Shown one piece after another: positions 42,075 to 49,633 of a stretch of DNA of 64,000 bases. The translations under genes and the position numbers were made by a program. The first letter of the stretch is position 1; every line of letters starts with the position of its first letter. The stretch is from NCBI GenBank assembly GCA_913774955.1, contig CAJYKV010000010.1, positions 1 to 64,000 of the forward strand. Direction: 5' to 3'. The notes below the pieces were generated by a model. That model worked only from the letters and a program-made list of their open reading frames with translations. It was not told the origin of the DNA and did no database searches. This DNA is from an uncultured Acidovorax sp. (GTDB taxonomy: Bacteria > Pseudomonadota > Gammaproteobacteria > Burkholderiales > Burkholderiaceae_C).

Positions 42075-43846
42075 AGCTTGCGCACCCGCATGACGATCAC
42101 CAGCTCGCGGCTGGCATGGGTGTCGGACTGGTTGCCCACCAGCTTGCCGAGCACGGGCACGTCGGACACGCCGGGTGCGCCGCGGTCGCGGTCGGTGGTG
42201 CGCTGGTCGATCAGCCCGCCCACCACGACCACGTCGCCGTCGCCCACGTTGAGCGTGGTGGTCAGGCCCTTGTAGCTCACGACCGGCAGCGTCACGCGGT
42301 TGTCCGAGTTGACCTGCACCAGCGCCAGGCTGGCCGGGTCCACTTCGCTCTGCATCGGGTTGATCAGCAGTTCGATGCGTCCGTCGTCGCGCATGTAGGG
42401 CAGCACGCCCACCATGACGCCGGAGAACACCGAGTCGGTCTGCACGTCCGACGTGGTGGTGCTGGCGCCGCCGCCCGGCACCACCAGGGTGGAGGAGGCA
42501 CGCGTCACGTAGCGGATGCTGTTGCCGACCGACAGCAGGGCCGGCGTGCCGTTGCGCACCTGCACGTTGGGATTGGACAGCACCTTGAGGTTGCCGAAGG
42601 AGCGCAGGGCATTGATCACCACGCTGGACGTGCTGCCCTGGTAACCGATGCCCAGCGCAGGGCCGGTCAGGCTGCCGATGAGGGCCGAGGGCAGCGTCAC
42701 CGTGCGGCTCAGCGGGCCGCCGGTGTTGGGCAGCACGCCCTGCGCGCCCGAGAGCGCGATGGGCGAGGTGCCGAAGCCCGCGGCCAGGCGTCCGCGCAGG
42801 ATGCTCCAGTCCACGCCGAACTCGAAGCTGTCGGAGAGCTGCACATCGATCAGTTGCGCCTCGATGTACACCTGCTGGCGCAGCATGCCCTGCACCTTGG
42901 CGAGCATCTTCTCGATCGCGCGCATCTTGGCGGGGCGCGCCTTCACGTACAGCGTGCCGGTCAGGCGGTTCACGCTGAAGCCCGCATCCTGCCCGGCGGT
43001 CTCGGCCAGGTCGGCGCTGAAGGGCGTCTGCGCCGGGACGACCGCGGTGCCGACCTGCGTGGCCGGGGCGGACACCTGGGCCACCGCTGGCTGGGCGGTG
43101 GAGCGGCGCATGTCGTCGCCGAGGATGACCCGCAGGTTGTTCTCGATCTCCTGGTAGGGATCGGACTTGGCGCCACCGCTGCCGCTGATCGAGAGGTTGC
43201 CGCGCAGTGCGTTGGAGGCGCCGCCGCCCGAGCCACCCGTCGAGTTGCCGAACACGTTGCCGCCGGAGGACAGGTCCAGCGTCGTGCTGCTGTTGAGGAA
43301 ATCCAGATTGAAGAACTTCTCTTCATTGAGCGTGACGCGCAGCGTGTTGCCCTGGATCTCGCCCGCGACGTTGTAGGCGCGCAGCACCTCGGTGAACGCC
43401 TCGCGCAGCGAGACGTCGCGCAGGTACATGTCGGAGAGCTGGCCGACGCGCACCACGGCGGGGTCCACGATCAGGTTGATCTTCGCGCTGTCGGCGAAGG
43501 CGGCAAGGATCTGGCTGATCGTGGCGCGCGACATCGCGACCGAGATCACCTTGCCTTCGAGCATGTCGAACTTCGGCGCCACCGGCGCGATCTCCGGCAC
43601 GGGCGCGGCCTGCCGCAGCTGCTGGTTGAGCGCCATCTGGTGGGCGAGCAGCTTCTGCGATTCCGCCACCATGTGCTCGCGCAACTTGTCGGGGGTTTCC
43701 TGGTCGACGGGGCGCAGGCTCTGCAGGCTGCGCGGCGCGGGCCCGGTGGCACAACCTGCCAGCAGCGCCGCGGCGGCCAGCGCAAGCACGGCGCATCGGG
43801 GACGGAAGGGGTGCGGCAGGTCGATTGAGAACATGTCGGATTCCAT
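42071..43846 (-). CDS. mshL: MshL-like outer-membrane secretin (lipoprotein)
   Basis: A 591-aa secretin. The signal peptide ends in lipobox LLAGC with Cys32. N-terminal secretin domains follow (KVISVAMSRATISQILAAF and VSLREAFTEVLRAYNV), then a linker with Gly/Ser repeats, and the secretin channel domain (RSFGNLKVLSNPNVQVRNGTPALLSVG, core NLKVLSNPNVQVRNG) ending in GDGDVVVVGGLIDQRTT and VPVLGKLVG. This is the MSHA-type secretin group. In-frame ATGs at 43846 and 43834 are both possible. The gene starts 6 nt after the stop of the 254-aa pilin. Confidence 0.9.
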   Translation of the reverse strand: MESDMFSIDLPHPFRPRCAVLALAAAALLAGCATGPAPRSLQSLRPVDQETPDKLREHMVAESQKLLAHQMALNQQLRQAAPVPEIAPVAPKFDMLEGKVISVAMSRATISQILAAFADSAKINLIVDPAVVRVGQLSDMYLRDVSLREAFTEVLRAYNVAGEIQGNTLRVTLNEEKFFNLDFLNSSTTLDLSSGGNVFGNSTGGSGGGASNALRGNLSISGSGGAKSDPYQEIENNLRVILGDDMRRSTAQPAVAQVSAPATQVGTAVVPAQTPFSADLAETAGQDAGFSVNRLTGTLYVKARPAKMRAIEKMLAKVQGMLRQQVYIEAQLIDVQLSDSFEFGVDWSILRGRLAAGFGTSPIALSGAQGVLPNTGGPLSRTVTLPSALIGSLTGPALGIGYQGSTSSVVINALRSFGNLKVLSNPNVQVRNGTPALLSVGNSIRYVTRASSTLVVPGGGASTTTSDVQTDSVFSGVMVGVLPYMRDDGRIELLINPMQSEVDPASLALVQVNSDNRVTLPVVSYKGLTTTLNVGDGDVVVVGGLIDQRTTDRDRGAPGVSDVPVLGKLVGNQSDTHASRELVIVMRVRKL

Positions 43847-43852
43847 ATCTTT

Positions 43853-44617
43853 CTAAGGGGCGCGGGCGCCGATCCAGCCCGTGAGAGAGGCCAGAGGTTC
43901 GGCCGCGACCACGTCGTCGCGGTCGATGCGCAGGGCAGTGCCGGGCGCGTAGGCGCAGGGCGCGCCTGCGGTGTGGGGCGCATCGAAACGGTTGCCGTCG
44001 CCGTCGCGGTCCTCGAGCGGCACGACGATGAAGAAGGCCGGGTGGGAGCGCACGTTGGTGCCGCAGTCGACGGCGCCCTCGGCGGCGTCGTCGCCGGTCA
44101 GCCGGGCATGCGACGCCGACACGGTCTGCCGGCCCGCGATCGCCAGCCCCGCCATCAGGTCGCGCGCGTTGCGGTAGCCCGGCGTGCCCGGTGCATCGCC
44201 CGTGCGCTCGGTGGCCACGGCCAAGTCGGCATCGCCCCCGGTGGCGCTCCTGTTGCGGTAGACGCCGTAGGCCGCGCGCAGCGCGTCCGGCGGCAGGTCG
44301 AGCCCCAGGCTGCGGTAGGGCAGCCAGCCGGCTTCGACGCCACTGGCGCACACGCCGGCCGCATCGCCTTCCCAGCCGCTGCCGCCCGTATCCGGACACG
44401 GCAGCCGGCCATTGCGCAGCGCGAAGGCGCGCAGGGTTTCCCGCAGACTCTCGGCCGACTGCCGGGCGCGGTCGCGGTCCTGCAGGGCGGCAGAATTGCC
44501 GGAGCCGGAGGCCACGGCCCATCCGAGCAGTCCCATGGCGAGCAGCACGACGCTCAGCTCGATCAACGAGAAGCCCCGCTGCCGCAGCCGGCGCAGGCGC
44601 ACGGGCGGGCGATTCAC
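43853..44617 (-). CDS. Prepilin-like protein, family A, 254 aa
   Basis: The leader is cut at Gly15/Phe16 (RQRGFSLIELSVVLL, Glu at +5). The head has RLPCPDTGGSGWEGDAAGVC (Cys74, Cys90), LPYRSLGL, VDCGTN (Cys184), the calcium-like loop DRDGDGNRFDAP (203-214) and GAPCAYAPG (Cys221). It is the smallest of the four family A pilins and lacks the hydrophobic tail block. The start codon is GTG at 44617 and overlaps the upstream stop by 4 nt. It lies between the unknown 230-aa gene and the secretin gene, apart from the three other family A pilins. Confidence 0.82.
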   Translation of the reverse strand: MNRPPVRLRRLRQRGFSLIELSVVLLAMGLLGWAVASGSGNSAALQDRDRARQSAESLRETLRAFALRNGRLPCPDTGGSGWEGDAAGVCASGVEAGWLPYRSLGLDLPPDALRAAYGVYRNRSATGGDADLAVATERTGDAPGTPGYRNARDLMAGLAIAGRQTVSASHARLTGDDAAEGAVDCGTNVRSHPAFFIVVPLEDRDGDGNRFDAPHTAGAPCAYAPGTALRIDRDDVVAAEPLASLTGWIGARAP

Positions 44618-45306
44618 CGGGACGCTCCGGCGGGGGCCGCGATGCTGGCATTCATGCCGGCCTGCAGGCGCTGGATCTCCTCCATGCGGGCCTGCAGCTG
44701 GGCGGGCACGTCCGGCCCCGGCTTCGCGGCCAGGGCCTGCATTTCGAGCGCGACCTGCTGGATGCGCTCGCTGCGCGCAAGGTTGTCGCGCACCGCCTGC
44801 AGATCGACGCCGGCCACCACCTTGCTGCCCTGGTTCTTCTGCAGGTCCGCCAGCACGGCGTCGACCTCGCGCACGTCCGGCCGGGGCGAGGCCAGCAGGC
44901 CCTGCAGGCGTTCCTGGATCTGTTCCAGCGTCGGCGCGCCTTCACGGCCCGCACGCACGGCGGGCGCCGCGCGCGGCCCGGGTGCGCGTGCGCCGTCCGG
45001 CGCGAGCCAGGGGGCCGCCGCTTCCGGGGTGCCCGGCATGCGGCCCGGCTGCGCGGTCGATCCCGCGGCGCCGGCCACGGGTGCGCCCGGTGCCTGGACT
45101 CCGGGAACCGCTCCACTCGGGCCCGGTACCGATGCCGGCGATCCGGGGGCGCCCGGTATCTGTGCGTAGGGGGAGGGCGAGGCCGGTGACGACGCCGGCT
45201 GCGGCAGGCCGGGCACGGCCGCCGATTCGCCGCGCATCCACAACGCGGCCCCGATCATGATCGCCCCGATGCCGACGGCCAGGCCGATGAGCACGCCGCG
45301 GTTCAT
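44614..45306 (-). CDS. Unknown 230-aa membrane-anchored protein of the pilus operon
   Basis: The N-terminal helix GVLIGLAVGIGAIMIGAALW (about residues 4-24) anchors a Pro/Ala/Gly-rich stretch (about 30-120) and a helical C-terminal region (APTLEQIQERLQGLLASPRPDV... ) of about 100 residues. No family is recognised. The arrangement of anchor, linker and helical domain fits an inner-membrane periplasmic component, perhaps linking the assembly platform to the secretin. The ATG at 45306 overlaps the previous stop by 4 nt and its own stop overlaps the GTG of the 254-aa pilin, so it is translated in step with the pilus genes. Confidence 0.7.
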   Translation of the reverse strand: MNRGVLIGLAVGIGAIMIGAALWMRGESAAVPGLPQPASSPASPSPYAQIPGAPGSPASVPGPSGAVPGVQAPGAPVAGAAGSTAQPGRMPGTPEAAAPWLAPDGARAPGPRAAPAVRAGREGAPTLEQIQERLQGLLASPRPDVREVDAVLADLQKNQGSKVVAGVDLQAVRDNLARSERIQQVALEMQALAAKPGPDVPAQLQARMEEIQRLQAGMNASIAAPAGASR

Positions 45307-45875
45307 CGCACCGCTCCCGGAACCACCGCCGCCGGTGCATTGAACTGGCGCTGCGCCGCCGTGGCGTCGGGGGCCTCGAGCGCCCGCAGCGTGCCCACGC
45401 GCAGGCGATCCGTCGGCACCGAGAGCGTCTGCCGGCCGCTCGCCTCGCGCACCACGACCTGGCCGGCGTCGATCTTCAGCACCCTGCCGCCGTCCCGCAG
45501 GCGATCGCCCCGGCGCACCAACTGGTTGTCGACCATGGCCACGAATTCATCACCCTGGCGCATCAGCATCGTCACGGAACGCAGGGGCATGGTGGGGCCG
45601 GCCGCGCCGGGCGTGCCCACCGCGGGCAGCGCTACCAGCGGGCGGGCCGAAACGGGTGCCAGCGTGCGCATGCGCTCGTCGATGCGGGCGATGGCGTCGA
45701 GCGTGGCCGCCACCTGCTTGCGGTCGGTCGCCACCCGCGCCGGCAGGGGCGCGAGCTCCACCATCGGCACGCGGGCCTGCGGCACGCGGGGGGTGAGCAG
45801 ACCGTACAGGGCGAAAAGCCCCCAGCCCAGAAGCGCCAACGCCAGGGCGTTGAGCATGAGCGCTGCGTATTTCAT
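45303..45875 (-). CDS. PilP/MshK/GspC-like inner-membrane protein
   Basis: A 190-aa protein with an N-terminal membrane helix (MLNALALALLGWGLFALYGL, about residues 7-27). The C-terminal half, SVTMLMRQGDEFVAMVDNQL followed by RRGDRLRDGGRVLKIDAGQVVV, has the beta-rich pattern of the homology region of GspC, PilP and MshK, which contacts the secretin. It begins 21 nt after the PilN-like stop. The 4-nt overlap with the 230-aa gene indicates coupling. MshK is the closest functional analogue by gene order. Confidence 0.72.
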   Translation of the reverse strand: MKYAALMLNALALALLGWGLFALYGLLTPRVPQARVPMVELAPLPARVATDRKQVAATLDAIARIDERMRTLAPVSARPLVALPAVGTPGAAGPTMPLRSVTMLMRQGDEFVAMVDNQLVRRGDRLRDGGRVLKIDAGQVVVREASGRQTLSVPTDRLRVGTLRALEAPDATAAQRQFNAPAAVVPGAVR

Positions 45876-45896
45876 GGATGTGCCGTTTCCTGTTCT

Positions 45897-47177
45897 TCAA
45901 CCACGCAAGCCCGGGGCTGCCGTGAGGCGGTACGAGAACGCACCGGGCGCCGAGTCGAGCGTGTTCACCGGCTGGGCCGTCCAGCCCGCGGCGCGCAGAC
46001 GGGTGAGCAGGCTGCCGATCGATGACACGCTCCCGGTGTCGGCCACACCGTCCACCTGGAAGGCGGGCTCGGTGCTGCCGCTGGTGCCGCCTTCGAGCCT
46101 CAGCCGCAGGATGCGGGTGCCCGGGTCCACCGAATCGCGCAGCAGGGCCAGCATGGCCACCGGGTCGTAGCGTGCGCCGTCGCCCAGCTTGCGCGCCATG
46201 TCGGTCACGGGCGCGAAGTCCTGCGGCATCGCCGCGCTGTTCACCGCGGCGATGCGGGCTTCGAGCGCGGCGGCTTCGCGCTGGCTCTCCATCGCACCTG
46301 CGCGGGTGGCACGCGCCTCGCCCTGCACCACGAAGCCCAGCGCCGCCAGGCCCACGGCCAGCACGCCCGTGAGCGTGGCGATGCCGGGAACGAGCCGCTC
46401 GCTCCACCACGCCAGCCGCGCCACCGGCGGATTCACGGCCGCGCGCACGCCGGCGCGGCGCACGAGCGCAGGGCCGGCCGAGGAGCCGGTGCCTGCGGGA
46501 GAAACCGGCAGCGGCACCGCCGGAACCTCCGCCAGCGCGGTCCACTGCTGCACCGCCTGCACGTCCTGCTGCGGATCGGCCGCCCACAGGCTGCCCCATT
46601 CCACCGGATGCACGATGCCGTGCGCGATGGCGGCGCGCGTCTGGCCCGAGAGCACGCGCACGGCGGCCTGCAGGTCGTCGGCGCCGCGCCCCATGGCATT
46701 CGTGCCCTGGTAATGCAGGCCCGCCTTCGATTCGCCGAAGAAGTGCAGCGTGCGGCCCGCGCGCAGCATGCGGGCATGGCCCGTGCCGACGCCCGCGCAC
46801 AGCAGCGCGCCCAGCGGCAGCACGATGCAGTGGTCGGCCTGCTGCGAGGCCCACTCGAGCATGCGCTGCCAGAGTTCCAGCGGCACGACGGTATGGAAAG
46901 TCTGCAGGCCGCCCTGCACCGCCCGCGCCCGGTGCACGATCACGTGTGCGGCGCCGTCGGTGAGGCCTTCTGCGCGCGCGCGCTTTTCGATCAGCGCCGC
47001 GGCATACGACGGCTTGCCCGCGTCGAAACGGTAGCTGCCCAGGGCTGCTTCGTCGAAATCCGTCACCACGGTGGCGGGTGCGTCCAGCACCGGCCAGGGG
47101 GCGACATCGGTCAGCACGCCGCCGCGCAGCTGCCGCCACCCGTCGCGGGTGACGAGGAGAAGGTTGTCGGTGCTCAT
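45897..47177 (-). CDS. PilN/MshI/GspL-like protein with large cytoplasmic domain
   Basis: A 426-aa protein. The N-terminal ~255 residues are cytoplasmic and recall the actin-like fold of GspL/PilM/MshI (for example CIVLPLGALLCAGVGTGHARM and TLHFFGESKAGLHYQG). A membrane helix lies at residues 263-284 and the periplasmic part resembles PilN (LEARIAAVNSAAMPQDFAPV then a ferredoxin-like region near FQVDGVADTGSVSSIGSLL). It overlaps the 164-aa gene by 4 nt. A separate PilM is absent, so this protein probably combines both jobs. Confidence 0.7.
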   Translation of the reverse strand: MSTDNLLLVTRDGWRQLRGGVLTDVAPWPVLDAPATVVTDFDEAALGSYRFDAGKPSYAAALIEKRARAEGLTDGAAHVIVHRARAVQGGLQTFHTVVPLELWQRMLEWASQQADHCIVLPLGALLCAGVGTGHARMLRAGRTLHFFGESKAGLHYQGTNAMGRGADDLQAAVRVLSGQTRAAIAHGIVHPVEWGSLWAADPQQDVQAVQQWTALAEVPAVPLPVSPAGTGSSAGPALVRRAGVRAAVNPPVARLAWWSERLVPGIATLTGVLAVGLAALGFVVQGEARATRAGAMESQREAAALEARIAAVNSAAMPQDFAPVTDMARKLGDGARYDPVAMLALLRDSVDPGTRILRLRLEGGTSGSTEPAFQVDGVADTGSVSSIGSLLTRLRAAGWTAQPVNTLDSAPGAFSYRLTAAPGLRG

Positions 47178-47668
47178 GGCTTGCGTGCCAGGGGGAAGTA
47201 GAGCGTGCCGTTGACCGCGAAGAGCAGGCCCTTGTCGTCCGCGGCAGGCGGGGTGAAGAGGCCGGCGCTGCGGGACAGCACGGCCAGCTCGAAGCTCTCG
47301 CCCGCGAAGAAGCGCTCGCCGCCGCCGGCGCCCATCTGGCGCAGCAGCTCGGCGGCCTCGTCGCGCGAAATCGGCGTGGCGCCCCGGTTGATGCGCCGCT
47401 CGGCCCAGGCCGCCGGGTCGAAGCCCAACTGGCTGGCGGCGGTGCGGGCCTGATCGGCCAGGCGGACGTATTCCTCGCGCCGGAGCACCTCGGGCATGGC
47501 GGCGCGCAGCGCGCTCACGCGCGCTGCGGCCAGCGCGGCCTCGCGCCGCTCGAAGGCCAGCTGCAGCAGCCCGTCGCGGGCGACCCAGACGCCCACGGCC
47601 AGCAGGACCGTCGCGCACGCCAGGGCGGCCAGGCGGGCCGCGCGTCGGGACTTCGTCGGCACGCCCAC
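47174..47668 (-). CDS. PilO/MshJ-position inner-membrane protein
   Basis: A 164-aa protein with an N-terminal membrane helix (LAALACATVLLAVGVWVA, about residues 13-31), a short coiled coil (AFERREAALAAARVSALRAAM, about 38-58) and a small periplasmic domain. Direct PilO similarity is weak; the call is by position and architecture. The start is GTG at 47668, with a second GTG at 47662. It begins 1 nt after the stop of the pilin gene upstream and overlaps the PilN-like gene by 4 nt. Confidence 0.6.
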   Translation of the reverse strand: MGVPTKSRRAARLAALACATVLLAVGVWVARDGLLQLAFERREAALAAARVSALRAAMPEVLRREEYVRLADQARTAASQLGFDPAAWAERRINRGATPISRDEAAELLRQMGAGGGERFFAGESFELAVLSRSAGLFTPPAADDKGLLFAVNGTLYFPLARKP

Positions 47669-47669
47669 G

Positions 47670-48554
47670 TCACTCTTCCATGATCCAGTGGGCCGTCAGC
47701 AGCACCACGCGGTCTTCGTCGAACTGCCGGCCCGTCGCGGTGGCGGCACCGGCATTCGCCGCGCCCGTTCCTGCGTCGTTGGTCTGGATGCTGCTCGCGA
47801 TCGTGTTGTTGCCTTCCCAGGCCGTGCCGGGCGCGTTGGCGTTGCCGGCGCCGGCGTGCGCCGCACGGCCCTGGATGCGGAAGCGGCCTTCGCGCGAATC
47901 CGGCTTGCCGTCGATCACCTGGTCGAGGAAGCGCGCCAGGTCGGGCGTGAGCCCGCGCACCACCATCACGTTGCCGGCGCCGCTGGCGGTGCCCGGCGGG
48001 TTCCACTGGAAGCAGACCTGCAGTTCGGCCGCATTGCCGTTCGTGTCCTGGTAGAGGTAGCGGTCTTCCTGGCCCTCGCCGCGGCCCGGCGGCATGCGCA
48101 CGCCGATGCGGTTGAACAGCTCGCGCAGGTTCTGCGCGGCCAGCGCGGCATCGCCCGCGCCCACCTGGTCCGCGGCATAGCCCTGGCCGTTGCAGACCTT
48201 CAGGCCCGTGTTGGTGAAATTCTCGGGAATGCCGGCCCGCGCCGCGCCGCCCGCGCGGGTGCAGACGGCCGCCGCGCCCGCGAACGAGGTTTCCGCGCCG
48301 TTGACCATGTAGGTCGGCGCCTGCTGGCAATCGCCGATCACGCCACCGGCCCGCTGGTAGTACTGGTCGTAGGCCGCCTTCCACTGGTAGGCGAACTTGT
48401 TGGCGATCTTCTGGTACTCGGCGTTGCGCTGCACATCCTTGGCGATGGCGATGGCGCCGATGACGAGGCCGATGACGGCCAGCACGATGGCCATTTCGAC
48501 CAGCGTGAAGCCGCGCTGGATGCGGCGGGCGAGCGGGGAGCGGTGGTGGCGCAT
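47670..48554 (-). CDS. Prepilin-like protein, family B, 294 aa
   Basis: The leader is cut at Gly15/Phe16 (RIQRGFTLVEMAIVL, Glu at +5). The head carries family B motifs: GVRMPPGRGEGQEDRYLYQD, the DTNGN loop, QVCFQWNPPGTASG, and NVMVVRGLTPDLARFLDQVIDGKPDSREGRF (by its core GLTPDLARFLDQVIDG). Several cysteines are present. I chose the ATG at 48554; an upstream ATG at 48584 overlaps the previous stop and would add 10 residues to the leader. With the next gene upstream it forms a tandem pair of near-paralogues, probably major pilins because they open the operon. Confidence 0.85.
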   Translation of the reverse strand: MRHHRSPLARRIQRGFTLVEMAIVLAVIGLVIGAIAIAKDVQRNAEYQKIANKFAYQWKAAYDQYYQRAGGVIGDCQQAPTYMVNGAETSFAGAAAVCTRAGGAARAGIPENFTNTGLKVCNGQGYAADQVGAGDAALAAQNLRELFNRIGVRMPPGRGEGQEDRYLYQDTNGNAAELQVCFQWNPPGTASGAGNVMVVRGLTPDLARFLDQVIDGKPDSREGRFRIQGRAAHAGAGNANAPGTAWEGNNTIASSIQTNDAGTGAANAGAATATGRQFDEDRVVLLTAHWIMEE

Positions 48555-48583
48555 GGCGGTTCTTTCTCGGGCGATGGCGCGCA

Positions 48584-49450
48584 TCACTGGTTCATCTTGT
48601 AGATGGCGACCATGCGGATCACCTGGTCTTCGTCCTGGGTGGCGCCTGCCCCAGCCGCGGTAGCCCCGGCAGCCCCTTCGGCGAACGTGTTGTTGGCCCC
48701 CCACTCCACGCCGGCGGCGTTGGCCGTCGTGTTCGCGGTACCCTGTTCGCGGAAGCGCCCTTCACGAGCGTCCGGCTTGCCGTCGATCATCTGGTCCAGC
48801 ATGCGGGCCAGGTCCGGCGTGAGGCCGGTGATCACCATCACGTTGCCCGAGTTTTCGGCGGTTCCAGGCGCGTTCCACTGGAAGCAGACCTGGATTTCCT
48901 GCGGGTTGCCGTTGGTGTCGAGGTACACGTAACGGTCTTCGGCGCCTTCCGCGCGGCCTGGCGGCATGCGCACGCCGGCCTGGTTCATCAGCAGGCGCAG
49001 ATCGAAGGCATTGGCGGCGCCCGCGGCGCCACCGGCAGCGGCGCCCTGCATGGCGCGCGTCATGTTCGGCCCGGCGGCGCCGCGGCAAATGGCGCTCGGC
49101 GCTGTGGCCGTGGTCATGTTGCCACCCGAGATGGAAGCCCCCGCGGCCGCATTGAAGTTGGCCCCGTTCACCATCAGCCGCGGCGCGGTCTGCGAATCCC
49201 CCACCACCACGCCCGTGCGCTGGTAGTAGGCGTTGTACGCCTGCTCCCACTGGTCGATGAACTTGTTCTTGATCTTCGTGTATTCGGCGTTGCGCTGAAC
49301 GTCCTTGCCGATGGCGATGGCGCCGATGATCAGGCCGATCACGGCCAGGACGATGGCCATTTCCACCAGGGTGAAGCCCTGCTGGATGCGACCGGAGAAG
49401 CCCGCACGGGCGGCACGGCCGGCGCGGCGGGAGAAATGGTGTGCTGACAT
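48584..49450 (-). CDS. Prepilin-like protein, family B, 288 aa (first gene of pilus operon)
   Basis: The leader of 25 residues is cut at Gly25/Phe26 (RIQQGFTLVEMAIVL, Glu at +5). The head has GVRMPPGRAEGAEDRYVYLD, DTNGNPQEIQVCFQ and ITGLTPDLARMLDQMIDGKPD (by cores). It differs from its neighbour (47670-48554) mainly by an Ala/Gly/Thr-rich insert near residues 110-150. An AGAGGG element about 7 nt before the ATG at 49450 is the best ribosome binding site of the operon. It is the first gene after the regulator and so the likely abundant pilin. Confidence 0.86.
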   Translation of the reverse strand: MSAHHFSRRAGRAARAGFSGRIQQGFTLVEMAIVLAVIGLIIGAIAIGKDVQRNAEYTKIKNKFIDQWEQAYNAYYQRTGVVVGDSQTAPRLMVNGANFNAAAGASISGGNMTTATAPSAICRGAAGPNMTRAMQGAAAGGAAGAANAFDLRLLMNQAGVRMPPGRAEGAEDRYVYLDTNGNPQEIQVCFQWNAPGTAENSGNVMVITGLTPDLARMLDQMIDGKPDAREGRFREQGTANTTANAAGVEWGANNTFAEGAAGATAAGAGATQDEDQVIRMVAIYKMNQ

Positions 49451-49516
49451 GCGGACCCTCTGCAAGCGGAATGACGGCATCCCGGGGATCGGGACGGTTC
49501 GCATGCTAGGGGGGCA

Positions 49517-49534
49517 CCGTTAGCAGACCGTTAG
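49517..49534. promoter_or_regulatory. Direct repeats (CCGTTAG, 11-bp spacing) upstream of pilus operon
   Basis: Two exact CCGTTAG copies at 49517-49523 and 49528-49534 are 11 bp apart, start to start, and a looser GTGTTAG is at 49547-49553. They lie 67-103 nt before the start of the first pilin gene, in the 183-nt gap after the regulator gene. Heptamer direct repeats at 11-bp pitch are typical binding sites of SARP/OmpR-type winged-helix regulators. The adjacent gene encodes such a protein. The link is inferred. Confidence 0.4.
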
Positions 49535-49633
49535 AGACGTTTCAAAGTGTTAGAGGTAGGCCACAGCCGCGTTTACGTGTAATCTTTTGCCATTGCATGA
49601 TCCGCGCCATCGCGAAGCGGATTCGGCAGCGGG

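Noticed and set aside
31391-49450. Reading the operon as a type II secretion system
   Set aside because: Secretin, TPR and ATPase genes follow MSHA order, there is no GspG-type major pseudopilin or GspK, and several pilins are far larger than pseudopilins. gspAB of type II secretion is elsewhere at 169-2825.
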